Shown in pieces: positions 11,717 to 24,777 of a DNA stretch of 64,000 bases (position 1 is its first letter; every line of letters starts with the position of its first letter). The position numbers and the translations under genes are program-made. Source of the DNA: Artemisia argyi (lineage: Eukaryota; Streptophyta; Magnoliopsida; Asterales; Asteraceae); the NCBI GenBank assembly GCA_030686995.1, contig CM060704.1:116352042-116416041 (forward strand), in the 5' to 3' direction. Below the pieces are notes generated by a model. The model saw nothing but the letters and a program-made list of their open reading frames with translations. It searched no databases and had not been told where the DNA came from.

Positions 11717-12100
11717 ATGATTTTGAAACATATAATCTTCTTGTTCATATTCACATTCCTATACATATTCTACGACAACCGGATCCCAACACCATCATGT
11801 AGTAACATCATACCCAACTATCAAGAAGATGATCTTAATGATTTGAAAGTAATGATGGTTTCTGATTTGATGTTGTCGGGTCATCATGGATCCTCATCCG
11901 GTTATAGGTCATACTTGGATTTGGATCTTTATTTCAAAGACTATTACTTTTCAAGATTCTTTACAACATGTACTCACTTGTTTAATCTTTTAACTTTTTT
12001 GCAAAAGGTATCATTTTTATAGGTCGGTTTTGAAAATGGTTGTCTCATTGTTGGGGTTCTTAAGTGTATATAAGTTGTGGCTAATTCAACACTTAAATAA
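11717..12100 (+). pseudogene. Possible calcineurin-like metallophosphoesterase fragment
   Basis: The frame from ATG 11717 encodes a hydrophobic anchor-like segment (HIIFLFIFTFLYIF) and then DLKVMMVSDLMLSG and FKDYYFSRFF. These resemble the first exon of plant membrane-anchored calcineurin-like phosphoesterases as I remember them, in which KVMMV, the following aspartate region and FRDYYMSKFF are conserved. After SRFF the similarity fades. A weak continuation (RSFENG) sits after an AG at about 12021, followed by a stop. Later metal-binding motifs of the family (GDxx, GNH[DE]) are absent. I read it as a truncated first exon. It could also be an unrelated short frame. Confidence 0.4.
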
Positions 12101-12934
12101 GCAATCCCAATAACAAAACATAGAGTACATACCTCATACAGCTGGAGACTCGCCGAAAATAGGTTATTAATGGAGGTAGAAGATGAAGATGTGAGGAATG
12201 TCTAAAATACCCTTGCAAAACTATTTTAGTTATGTATAATGAAAAGAAATACAAAGTTTAGTAAGAAGAATAACAATAAAAAAAAAAGGATTGTCTAACC
12301 AATGCTTAAAGGGCATTGGTTAAGATAAAATAAAATAAAAATTTGATATGCTTGATATTTTGCAGTAAAAGTTTGGTATGCTTGATATTTTACAAAAGCA
12401 TCGTAAAAATTAAAGATCATATGATGCAGTTTTTGTTAAACTCTGTAAATAACTCGTGTTTTTTTTTTTTTTTTTAATGACACATTTAAGATTTTATCAT
12501 AGTTTTTCTGTAGCATTTATATCTGAAAGTTGTTAACTTATATATGTAAATTTGACACACATAACATGTTTAATTTGTGTATAAATTGGATGCTACATAA
12601 CATGTGATTTTTATTTATTTTAAGTTTTGCTTGTTTGTTTTTTGCTTTGGAGTCAGACACAGTTAGACATATAACATCTTACTCAGTAACAGGTGAGGAG
12701 CTTGTCTTACGGCCTCTTACTCGATAAGAGATTGAAGACTCGTGTTAATATAATATATTTGATGGTTTATTAACTACATTATATTTATAATAAAAAGTCT
12801 TTATATTTACATAAGTTAATTATTATCGTATGGCATTGTTTTAATAAATAAATTGCAAAAACGAGCACTTAAAATCATCTGGACAATTATACAAAAACAA
12901 ACATTATTTCAGATTTAGACTTTCTAGCCACCTT
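12101..12934. other. AT-rich intergenic DNA
   Basis: There is no gene. It holds a T run near 12460 and a short imperfect direct repeat (GGTATGCTTGATATTTT-like) near 12345-12393. Confidence 0.4.
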
Positions 12935-12942
12935 TTTACCGA

Positions 12943-13386
<444 letters not shown>

Positions 13387-13533
13387 TTTACCGGTAAGAT
13401 GTGGTAGTCATATTCAGACCTATAACATCTTAATGAAACAAACACGCACTTAGTTTGGTCTTAAATCACAACAAAATTAACCAATATGGTTTTTATAAAC
13501 AAAATTAATAAGCACTTAATCAATGGTCTTGGA

Positions 13534-14154
13534 TAAAAGAATTACATCTACCTTAACAAAACTTGTGCTAGAGAATCACGATGCGTATACGTTTATTTAT
13601 TTATAACTATTTGTTTTTCTCTATATGTATGTACATAAAATGAACATATTCGGTTAAACGGATGATTCTACAGCCTCCTTCGAGTTTAACTGTATATTTT
13701 GGTCTGTGTCAGTCTCCCCAGCCAGATAACTTACCTGCATTAAGAAATGTAACTAACAAAACCAAACACATTTTCAAGATAATGTAGAAAAAGAAAAGAA
13801 AACAACGAACCTCCACAGGCAACTCAACAGGGAATAAGTTTATGCTACTGAGATTGAAACCGAAACGACTGCATATAAAAATGGGGTAAGCAAGTAAGCA
13901 CATAAATATTGCCCATAAAGCTTGAAAAGTCAACTAATAACACCAAATGAAAAAAATATTTGCACAGTTAATAAAAGTGTCAAATGACTCAAATCTGATT
14001 CAAAAATTAATTGTTTTAAAAAATTCATTTTTTTGGATAAATGACTTGAGATGTTTTATGTTAAAGGAGTTACGATCCGTTAGACCAGTTAGAGATAAAG
14101 CCTAAATCGCATAAATGGGTAAAAATCACCACTTCTTGGGACATAACTGCAAAT
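13534..14154. repeat. Parent copy of the 3-590 segmental duplication
   Basis: This segment covers dymeclin exons 17 and 18, part of intron 16 and the 3' flank. It matches 3-590 in direct orientation with scattered substitutions and small indels, including a roughly 28-bp segment near 13575-13602 missing from the left copy. Confidence 0.85.
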
Positions 14155-14593
14155 GTACACTCTCCTTTTTCTAAAGGGTGAAAGCTAAAAGTCAGCAGAA
14201 TGCAAGGGCATCAATGCCCTTTAGCTGTTACAATGCTGGTTATTTGAACCAATTTTGTGTGTATTTAATTGTTTCATAAAAAAGAAATAAAGGGCAAAAA
14301 CATATACCTGCGAGAAATTACTAACTGCCACACGTATGGAATGAAGAACTCTTCTGGATGGCTTTCTTGCTCATACGTGAACCGTAGTTGGGTGAACATC
14401 TAAATATCAACATGTGAAATGAGCTATAACATTGTGCTTCCATTAAATTGCAAAAGAGATAACAGTGTTGTAGGCAAGAGACATGAATGATGCACCAATT
14501 AAGATAAATAAAAAAAAAATATGTGGCTTCTGCAAAAGCCTTTTTTATAGTCATAGGCGAAATGAAGTCAATTCTCTCTTTTTTTTCTTTTTT

Positions 14594-14632
<39 letters not shown>

Positions 14633-17600
14633 AATTCTTTCTTTATCTTTATTTATTTCATTATTGTCAATGTATTTTTCAAGAATTTTTTTTGTTGATT
14701 CCATAAAAAGTTGTAGAGAAATTCTGCGCACATTAATTATACATAAAAAGATATCTACGTATATTTTTTCAATGCAAAATTGAAATATTAATTCAATATT
14801 TTTTCTTTTTAATAATTTCCAAATTTTTGGGGGTAAAATGTGCAGGGTAAGACAATGCATAAACTTGGTACTGGTTAGGTAGGGTAGTCCAGAAGCAATT
14901 TTAGCCCAAAACTTTATGTATAAAATAATTTAAGAAGTTCTATACATGTTGGGCAATTATTGACACATTTCCTTTTTAGCTAAATTTTTTATTAAACAGC
15001 CGAATTGACCCATTCATAAGTGAATGGGTTCCAACACATCAAAGAAAACAGTTCATTTGATTGTTAAACTATTTGACACAAAAGAGAAGAATCTATTATT
15101 ACCTTCATTCCATCTCCTCGCCAAAATCTGCAATTTATGTTAATTACTTGAAGCACTTTTTCAACTGACCATTCACCATCCAACTTCTGTGCATCCATAC
15201 GACTGTTGAAGAAGTCCAGGACCTAAAAAAATCCAAAGCCAGTATCATGCACAATGAACACCATACTTCTAAACAGATCAATAATTATATCAAGGATAAA
15301 CATCTTGATTCCAGATACATACAGAAAAAATGTTCTCCAGCAACTCATTGAAGCGTGGATGATTCCTGAAAGGTTGAAAAACCTCCTGCCTGTGCATAAT
15401 TGCATAAATCACCTGCCATATATAAGATGGTATTGAATGTCAAAGAGGCAAATGTAAAGATTTTCTAAAGACTAAAAACTACATCGATAATATTAAAGGT
15501 GGCAAATTCGATCCATTTAATTATTAACGGGTTAATTTGGGATGTGTTTCATGTAACATGGGTCAAATGGGTCGAACAAAAAGATTGCAAAAAGAGGAAT
15601 GTGTCAAATGGGTATAAAACCTCCAATAGTCTTATTCTACAGCATAAAACCTCGTAATATGGTTTTGTCATCTTAATTAGCACGTTAACAATAATTTGTA
15701 AAATAACACAAAAAAACAGATTCAACAAATCCATGAAGTACCTCTGGGTTCCTTGGCAGTGCGTAAGTCAGGATGGCATTAAGTATTTCCAGTACGATCC
15801 TCAAGAAGTCCGTATATATATGCAATTCTGCTGACTGGGACAATGTATTGCAAATTGTTAAAGTGCATAATAAAAACAGCCAAGTTCAACTAGTGACGAG
15901 GTCTGATTAACTACCGTATCTTCTGGAAGTTTGTCATCATCTTTGAGTTCACCATTGATGATCTGCATTTTATCATTCTTTATCTCTGCCAGTTTTGCAT
16001 ATCTGAATATTATGCCCATCATAAAAAAAAAATGATGAGAGGCACACGTATGCAGAAAAGATTACAAAGATAGAAAGATCAAGAAGATGCGTACTTGCGT
16101 GACAACATATCAAAAAGGCTAACCAGGCGTTGTGATGCATATGAACTTAGCCGATGCACATGTGGCGCCATGTTAGCCAATGCTGCAAGGCAATTGGTAT
16201 GTAGATAAACATCCTGTTCCAGTTTAACATGTAAAATGTTAGTAAAATTATAACCCACTAACCCGCAAGGCAATTGGTTCGATTTTCTATAAGACCAAAC
16301 AAGAAAACAAGAATCAATTTTTGAGAGCTTTAACAAGCATAAAGTAGGCGTGTAACTTGTAACCGAAATACTATTACCAAAAAAAACCAGGTTTGATAAC
16401 TAGATATTCAGATTCAACAGACTCAAGGTTGTGTTTGTGTATGTGTTCAATCGATATCACTGATAATATGAGTTCATAAAATATATGTAAATTGATCATA
16501 TGACCAAAACTCAATCAGGTAATTTAATAAATGCAAACACACACATACTAGTACAAAACATAGTAGGGTTGGATCAGTTGGAAAACTCCTCTCCTTTGGA
16601 CACAAAGGTCAAAGGTTTGATCCTCGTTCCCTACCAAAAAGGCCAGAGGTCCTCTGGAAGCAGCCTCTCTACCTTCGGGTAGGGGTACGGCTGTCTACAT
16701 CTCACCTCCTCCATACCTCGTGGAACATGGGATTGGGTAATGTTGATTTTTACTCACATACTAGTACACAGAAGCAAAATTATTTGTGTGTATATGTATA
16801 AATGTATGATTATATACAATATATGTGTATGTAGTGTGCATATGTAATGTACAATACAGTATCAGAATGTTTAATACATAAACACTATATAATATAAATC
16901 ACACTTAAATCTGTTCATGGAAGATATTTTCTTCATTTCAAATACAAATCCAGAAACAGAGAAGTAACTTAAATATTCCTTAAAAATGTGCCTAAACGTC
17001 TAAACAACTTTGGAATTTATTCAAATTTAAATAATAATTTTTGAATTTCAGGCATCAATTTTTAACATCAAAAGTAGGCCTCAGAAATTTTATTAGAATC
17101 GAATTTGAATTCTATTAACTTTAGTTATAATCCTCTGGTATCAACTAGCATCAAACATGTGGCCATTAGGAAACATGTTTAAAAAGATGAAAATCAGATA
17201 TGAGATGATACTTCAGTATAAAATTATAATCAAATACTATCTTACCCGCATCTTAGACATGTTATACTTCACTGTCCTAATTAGAATGATGACCATGAGA
17301 GAACCAAGAGAGGTTTGATGCAGAAGGCGTTCTTGATACCATGGAACAGTTGGAAGAATCTGAAAATGTTGGAAAAATAAAATCAGGATATTTGTCTCGA
17401 GTTACAGGATTAAGAGTCAGTATATAAAAGAGCTGCACTATTATGCCAGTGCAGATGAAATGAAGTTACCAGTTTGTGTATGCTAGCATTAAAAGAAGCA
17501 TCTTGACTAAGTATAAGCAGAATAATCAACACCATATATATTTGATTTGATGTTCTCCTTGAAGCATCATACAGTGTCTCCAGCAACGGCATCAACTGTC

Positions 17601-18981
17601 CATTTAAGTGAGTTTAATGATTTTAGACAAGATACAGTGGCATGAAAAAGTTGAACAGACAACAAGACATGCTAAAAGCCATCAAGATACAAAGAGGAAT
17701 GACTCAAAAGAAAGCAAAAATATGGGAATAGTAAATATACTATATTACTACATACCAATGTATCTATATCAGTTCGCACCAGAACATATTCCAGAAAGTC
17801 TGAATTCCCATGAACCAACGCATAGAGTAGCAGAACCGAAGTTTCATCAGCTAAGCACCTGCAGGTTAATCAGTTATACTAGAGATAGCAAAATGGGTGA
17901 TATGGGTCGGTTGGGAAACAGGTTAAACGTTATATAAGACCTGGGTCCAAGTAATAGGGTTAATTCGTTAAGTGTATCATGGTCTGGCCGTCTGGGTTCT
18001 GGAAGTAACCAATTAACAACACAATATGTAAGCAATAATAATGGATTAATTCTCCCCTCACACCATTTAGTTCAAGATTATATTTTAGGTATAATCGCCG
18101 TGGTATTTAACAAGACATCAGACCTAGTACTTGAGTACCATGAACTCATGAATTTGAGTGAACTTGACCCAAAGAATGCCAATTGGGATGTTTGGTAATA
18201 TGTCAATTATGGATGTATAGATTGATCACAAAGAGACACGTATCAACGAAAAATGAAGCTTGAAATGGGTATATACGTGATAGAATGCCCATTGCAATAA
18301 AGCAATACAGTAAATTATTGGTCCAAAATACAAAACTACAATTAATCAAAGTAAATGAGTTCTTACATGCCAAGTGTATCAAAGAGAGAAGCAAAGGATA
18401 ATCTCACAATCGGACCACCATGTGCATTTCCCTCAATATCCAGCCGATCAACTGCAATATGGGGTACCAAATACAATATACAATTAAAGAGACAAAATAA
18501 TAGAAGGATAAGAAGAGAACCTGGTTACAGAATTCAAAAGATAACAAGATCTTACACTCGACATCCCTGACATTTTCCAAGGCTTTGCAATACGGGTTTT
18601 CAGCAAAATATGTTTCATCTTTCAGAAGAGAATCAGAAGTGACACTGGCATTGTTATTTTTCACAGACTCCACAAGAATGCATTTACGATAATGGATGAG
18701 AATAAGTAATATATTGATACTGCTGTCAGCCAGTTGACTTCTTGAAGCTTCAGCACTTGAATTAACAAAGTAACTCAGTGGGAATAGCACAATATTTGCT
18801 GCAAAACAGATACGAAGAACATTTTGTTTGACACATAATCCAAGATTACTCAAATAGGATAAATGTACAATTAAAAAGAGGAAAGGGAAATTTGAAAAAT
18901 CAAAGCACTACTTGTAGGATATGCATATAACATACACAACCAGTGCTCACAGGCGGAACTTGTATATACACAAAAAAAAAG

Positions 18982-19030
<49 letters not shown>

Positions 19031-22000
19031 CCATGATATGATGCTATTCGTATGCCTAACATCATCTCAGATAAATGGTTGGATTAAAGAAGCAACCATC
19101 ACAGGCTAAAAAAAGCTAGTGTCTTCCAAAACCAGACCATTTAATGAGAATTTTACTATTACAGCTAAAAAGAATAAAGTGACAAATGGAAGCAAGTATT
19201 GTACCAGAACTTCTAGTCTATTGCTGTTACCAAAACATGCTATAGAGGATTGAAGGTCACCACCTAAAGCCTACTTGTACAGACGGTGTTCAAGATAACT
19301 TAAAACATGCTATAGAGGATTGAAGGTCACCACCTAAAGCCTACTTATATCATCTCTGGCAGGGCCAAATTGCAGGTTTGGTTTAGTAGCTTCAATTTTT
19401 TACCCCTTTTTGAAAAATAGTATAACTCTATCACTTTATGGGAGTGCCTTTAGAGTTTAGTTAAAAACTGGTACACAGTTCATGTCTACAGTTTTAATAT
19501 ATATATATTCAGTGTATGTGACAGTAAATTACACCTACCATGTATCAAATACCGATCTGTTTGTCCCACAATGTAAAAACATTAAGACCCAATCTTATAA
19601 TAAGCAGTCCGATAAAATTTCACCAATTGCCAACTTTAAATGTAGCAAGTTATAATATGTACAGCATCAAATAGAAGCAGATGTACAACATAAAAGATGA
19701 AAGATATCTGAGGAAACAGTAAGATTACCTGCAGCAGAACCAACTCTCTTCAGCACTCCAAGCTGATTTTCTTCTGATAGTATGGTATAAGATGCATTAC
19801 TTTTGTATCTTGGGCGTGAAATGTAGTTAAGTAGCAGTTTCTGAACTACCAAACCTACCAGAGAACTCTCCTGCAAATATGGCAATCAGAAGATGATCTT
19901 TGTTGAATCAATGGACAAAAAATTAGACAATCACATTATTAGTGTACCTCGCTCATTGCTGCATCAATGAAAGGGTGAATATCATTTGGTCCAGGTGATG
20001 GCCCAGAAAGAAGCTGAGTAGACATAGCAATGAGCATGAAGTTCAGCAGTTCATGATGTAGGAGATACGTCTTCGGACTTCCAAAAATAAGAGGGGTATA
20101 TATGTACACAATTAGAAAATAAGCCTTAAAGCTTCCTACCAACAAACAAATAAATACGGCGTACAAATCAGAAGTGTACCTTTACCTTATATCCGCTTTG
20201 CCAATATAGCTAAGCACAGCATGCATAACCATATTTATAATGCTCTCACCTGTGTTAACCAGTAGAAGATAATCTCATCTTAATTACTAAAAAGTCGAAG
20301 TACTAACTGAGAGAAATCTGAAAGTTATACTACAAACTAGAGAAGTAAGCATTATATTGATCACCTTTAGGGATATTGTTTGGCATTGTTTCAAACCCAT
20401 CTAGAGACAAATACAAATCTTCAAGGTTCTCGCTTTTCAAATTTTCAATTGAATACTTTAGAAATACAGATGAAATGTAAGATGCGTTTACAGCTTTCAT
20501 TGCAGCCATGGATAGCACATCGGGAGTAGAGAGCGACTCTTGCAAACACCATGTTAAGTGGATTAAGATCTTTGCAAGGTGCCTTGTAGAGCAATTGTTC
20601 CGTGCTGCACAATAAAACAAATTTGATAAACTAAATATACATCTTAGTATATCAGTATATACATGTAATAAATATTTAGTCTAAATCAAGTGAACAAAAA
20701 GCTAAGTTTATATTACTGGTAATAGATATATATAATGTATATTGGCTAAGGGGTAAAACATTATCATCGACATGATAGCGTCTATTATTAGATTTCAACA
20801 CTAAGCATCAAGTCACATTTAAAAACTAAGCACAATTTATGTTAGACCAGCTTCGCAGGATGCTGGCAATTTAGTTACAGTATGATACACTTTTTACCCA
20901 ATAATAGTGCTAGAAGAGATATTTTTACAAAACAGTAGAATAAAGTAAGAAAATAAAAAGGATTTCTGCTCAAGCACCTCACCAGAGACAAGTAAAGATA
21001 TTTCACAATTAAATTACTCGTTTAGATTATATATTCCCTGTTACCATGTTCAAGATTATTTTAGCAAAATATTTCACAAAAAAGGGGCTACACCGGATCG
21101 TAACCCCTAAGTTAGAGGTTTTGAAAAATACGTAGTATTTTGTACAAAATTAAAAGACCAAATTAACACCCCAATAAGATTCCTCTCATATCCTAATTCA
21201 AGTTAGAATCCACATTTGTACTAGTCATACAAGTGACAAGTAATGACTAAGCATGCTTTTCACAAAAAGATTGGGATGGTCTCATAAAAAATGTGGAATA
21301 CAGAAAATTGCTTATATTGACTGTAAGATTCGGAGGTATATTTGACTGTCCAAAGAGTTTAAATATAATTTACGCCTGTAGTTTCAGAAGCCCCTAAATT
21401 TCCACCAATATACAATTTTTCATCCAAATAATCCCACTATATCCTCCCTAACTGGAAACTGACCATCATAATCTAACATACTTACAAGCTAAATGAGGCT
21501 TTAAACTGTGCTATAAAAAACAACCTACCAAAAACTATTGACTGCCACATTGTGCAAAGTAACAAGATCCCACAATTGAATACTACCTCCAATAATCTAA
21601 AATGCTCCAAATATTGCATAGTGTATCAGCAATGTAACCAACTTAAACGATAAGTATCCAGCAATTCTCTCTTATAAGCTTACAGAAAATATCTCAAAAA
21701 CCAGTAAGTGTTATCAGTTACCACTCTGCACAAACTCACCAATTTACTCACTATTGTATCCAAACTAAGAGGATGTTTAAATATTGCATTTCCAGAAGGC
21801 AGATAATCAGAAAATAGTTTCTTGAAAACAGATTGAATTACGTGATTGTCTGCAATTTTTTTTCCCCTAAAATAACAGTAGGTACCAATTACCAAACACC
21901 CCCTATATTATTTATTTACATCCTTAGTTTAATAATATTCCAATATCTTCATTTAATCTACGTCGTCCAATACTATTTATTATCATATGATGATCCGATT

Positions 22001-22242
22001 ATATACCAAAAGGTCCGCAATTACGAATTAACTTCCAACTTAAGTTGGATTAGATATGGATAGTGGCATAGTAACAGTTATATCAACAAATGCACTTAAC
22101 AAAACAATAACTATATAATCAAGTATATTTACGTCGTCACATCAAAACATCTCAAAGTTCTGAGCTTAAATTAATCATGTCCATTTAATCTACGTTGTCC
22201 AATACTAACTTGGCCTATGTTTAGCAAATATAGCAGTAGTTT

Positions 22243-22307
<65 letters not shown>

Positions 22308-23831
22308 ATAGTTGTAACCGTAATAATAACGTGTAAAATGACAAAGGGTAAATGCTTTTTTTACTAGCACTTCAAATAGGAGAGTTTAAAAATATACAAA
22401 AGCTAAACACGTTGTCAAACAAGTGTTATATCCTAAACGCTCCAAAATACTAGTTGCAAAACACAACCTTGATCATGTTCTAATTATTTACAAAACTATT
22501 TGCTAGCAACAGTTTAGTCTATGTTTGGCGCAAAACTAGTTGCTTCTTTTATTAGCGAGCGTTTAAACAAAATCCAAAAGCTAAACACTCGTTGTCAAAT
22601 TAAACCTTAATCATGATCTATTTACTGAAAGTAGCCGATTATATACAAAACTGAATATACTTCTGTTTAAATATTATAAATATAACTCTAATGACATGGC
22701 AACACAAAATATTATACAATAAAATCTCTGCCATGTCATCAAAGTTATTTACATCGATACAAAATACAAAAAGTAAGTTATTCAGTTACGGCCTAACAGT
22801 CCTTTCTAAACCCTAACAATATCATAAAAACAGAAGGTAATAAATGATAACATAACAAACTAACAGAATGATTCGCAAGCTTGTAAAACACGCTATCCAA
22901 TGCTATCTTAACCTATGTTCGGCAAAACTAGCACCATCTATTTGTTTTAGAAAAAACATAGCTTGTAACTATAATAATAAAGCGTAAAATGACGTAAAAG
23001 GTAAAACACTTCTTTTATTAGCGTTTTAAATTGGAGCGCTTAAACAAAATCCAAAAGCTAAACACTCGTTGCCAAACACAGCCTTTATCATGATCTAACT
23101 ATTTACGATTAGATACAAAACTAACTGCTGGTAACAATAATGCTAACTTAGACTCTACATTCGGCAAAACTAGTTGTTTTATTAAAGCATTTGATAACAC
23201 TCTAATTAAAAAGTGTAAATGACATAAAAGCTGAACGCTAACCATAATTGCTTCTTTGATTAGCGTTTTGATTATAAATGTTTAAAAAAATATATCAAAA
23301 GCTAAACACTCCTTGCCAAACACAATCTAATCATTTACCGAAACTAACCGCTGGTAACACTGCCTTCTAAACCCTAACAATCTCATAGCAACAGAATCGT
23401 ATAAAACTAAGCTCATAATGTAATTATTTTACCGAACCTCAATGAACATTATACGGCAACTCCAACAGTTTATTCCAAATTCTCAGATGTAAAGTGTAAC
23501 CGATTATATACAAAACTAACAGGCAGTAACAAGTAACGCTATAAACCCTAACAATCTCGTAATTATATAAAATTACGCTCAAAAAACAGAATTATATAAA
23601 ATTAGGCCCAAAATGAAGATAAAATAAAAAGCGAAACGGACCGAAAGTTTCGCAAGCTTGTTGAACACGGTCAGCAGGCCAATGAACATCATAAGGCAGC
23701 TCCAACAGCTTATTCCAATACTCAGAACTAATCGGAAACGACTTGTCACCGACAAATGTTCCGATCAGATACTCCGCCGTCTCCTCCGTCGTATCTCCGC
23801 CCCATCGCGGCGTTGACGGTACTCCTCCCAT
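13654..23831 (-). CDS. DYM: Dymeclin (DYM homologue), 18 exons
   Basis: Exons, read on the minus strand: 23831-23642, 20604-20365, 20249-20186, 20077-19948, 19870-19729, 18798-18556, 18451-18367, 17858-17756, 17595-17470, 17359-17246, 16213-16095, 16002-15915, 15834-15742, 15412-15323, 15222-15103, 14399-14308, 13868-13811, 13734-13654. All borders are GT-AG and the phases chain to 2178 bp, or 725 residues. Conserved plant dymeclin segments include [66 protein letters not shown] and [13 protein letters not shown]. Dymeclin is a largely hydrophobic protein associated with the Golgi and secretory traffic in animals, and the plant role is poorly known. I start at ATG 23831 because it gives [11 protein letters not shown] Gly2 suits N-myristoylation, which is reported for the animal protein. 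The last short exon is the least certain. Intron 1 is 3 kb and repeat-filled. Confidence 0.92.
14580..14628. repeat. Poly(T) tract in dymeclin intron 15
   Basis: A T-rich run of about 49 bp, broken by a few C residues, in the intron between exons 15 and 16. On the minus (gene) strand it is poly(A), so it may be the tail of an old retroposed sequence. I see no clear SINE body beside it. Confidence 0.7.
16556..16754 (+). mobile_element. SINE in dymeclin intron 10, 14-bp TSD
   Basis: It has an A-box-like TGGATCAGTTGG and a B box GGTTTGATCC near 16612, then a tail module CCTTCGGGTAGGGGTACGG found in Au-like plant SINEs. Perfect 14-bp TSDs CACATACTAGTACA lie at 16542-16555 and 16755-16768. It is antisense to the host gene and clear of splice sites, so a benign insertion is likely. 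Confidence 0.88.
18969..19028. repeat. Poly(A) tract in dymeclin intron 5
   Basis: About 60 bp of A with one G near its start, on the + strand within intron 5. It is possibly a retroposon tail, but no body with TSD was identified. Confidence 0.75.
19232..19346. repeat. Two 45-bp direct repeats in dymeclin intron 5
   Basis: The segment starting AAAACATGCTATAGAGG at 19232-19276 recurs without change at 19302-19346, 70 bp apart, with a 25-bp spacer. It is a recent local duplication. Confidence 0.9.
22205..23335. repeat. Degenerate tandem repeat family in dymeclin intron 1
   Basis: Four diverged units (about 22212-22421, 22512-22600, 22910-23083 and 23150-23328) share CTATGTTTGGCAAAACTAG at the start, TTATTAGCG in the middle and CAAAAGCTAAACACTCGTTG near the end. 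The first contains a roughly 65-bp A run (22242-22306). They look like copies of one MITE-like sequence with CCAAACAC ends, multiplied inside the intron. No precise TSDs are seen. Confidence 0.65.
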
Positions 23832-24408
23832 TGCCACGTGTCTTTTAAAATGTGTGATTTGAAAAGGATCTTAGGGTTTGGAATTTATAAATTTATAATT
23901 TATAAAAACGTGAATGGCAATACTAGTAGTAGGAGTAGATCTTGTTGTTGGTGGTGGTGATGTGATGACGTGGCATCGTCGGTGAGTGAATATGCATTAT
24001 GCAGGCTGAGATTTTATATATTTATTTTTTTGTTTTTATAAGTTTTTGGTTAAATGAGATGGAATTAAATAATGGGAGGTTGTTGTTGTCTTGTTGAGTA
24101 GTGAAGCAAATGGCACTTTAACTAAATTAAAAGCAATTTGTTTTGGAATATAAGCCAACAGATTGAAGAAAGGTTGAATACAAAATGTAGAAATGTCTAA
24201 AACGTGTTGACGTCTGATTTTGTTTAATTGACATAAGGTTTAGGTTGATCTTTTATATCATGTTATAGACATTATGTGTATTTAGTAGCACATAATGACC
24301 TTGAAACAATATGGTTCGTTGTTATATGTAGAAAATGTGTGAGGTCGTGCTTTCGTATATATACTACATTGTAAAGCATTTGGGACTTTCCCAAAATAAA
24401 AGACTTAA
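23832..24408 (-). promoter_or_regulatory. Dymeclin upstream region with bZIP-type motifs
   Basis: CACGTG (G-box) lies at 23835-23840, four bases before the start codon. TGACGTGG lies at 23966-23973, matching the plant unfolded-protein-response element consensus TGACGTGR. Both are short motifs that can occur by chance. The transcription start is unknown, so the G-box may be within the 5' UTR. Confidence 0.4.
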
Positions 24409-24774
24409 GGGCCCGTTTGGTTTGTAAAAGGATTTGAAATCGGATTTGGATTCGGTTTAGAACGAAAGAAAATGAGGTAATAGAAAAAAAAATTAATATT
24501 TTATTAAAAAGTTTATTTTAATAGTTGATAAATAATTTATTAAAGAGAAAGTGAGGTAGATTTATTTTTTAATAATTAATTTATGTATATATTATGAGTG
24601 AAGATATAAATGTGGACCCGTTATATGTTTTTATTTACAAAAGATACCATATATGCTAGGTATCAATCAATCATTCTTGTGCCCCCATTAATTCCCAAAA
24701 GCTTGAACCAAACAATTAAATCTTGAAATGAAACAATTCCCTCATTCCAAAAGGTATATAAACCAAACATGCCC
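24409..24774. mobile_element. Tourist-like MITE (PIF/Harbinger type)
   Basis: It has ends GGGCCCGTTTGGTTT and AAACCAAACATGCCC, inverted with two mismatches, flanked by TAA at 24406-24408 and 24775-24777. A 3-bp TAA TSD and a 366-bp AT-rich interior with no ORF fit a Tourist-type MITE. It sits about 600 bp upstream of the dymeclin start codon. Confidence 0.8.
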
Positions 24775-24777
24775 TAA

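Noticed and set aside
23832..23837. Dymeclin start two codons upstream (GTG at 23837)
   Set aside because: It is not an ATG. The ATG at 23831 gives MGG, consistent with a Gly2 myristoylation signal.
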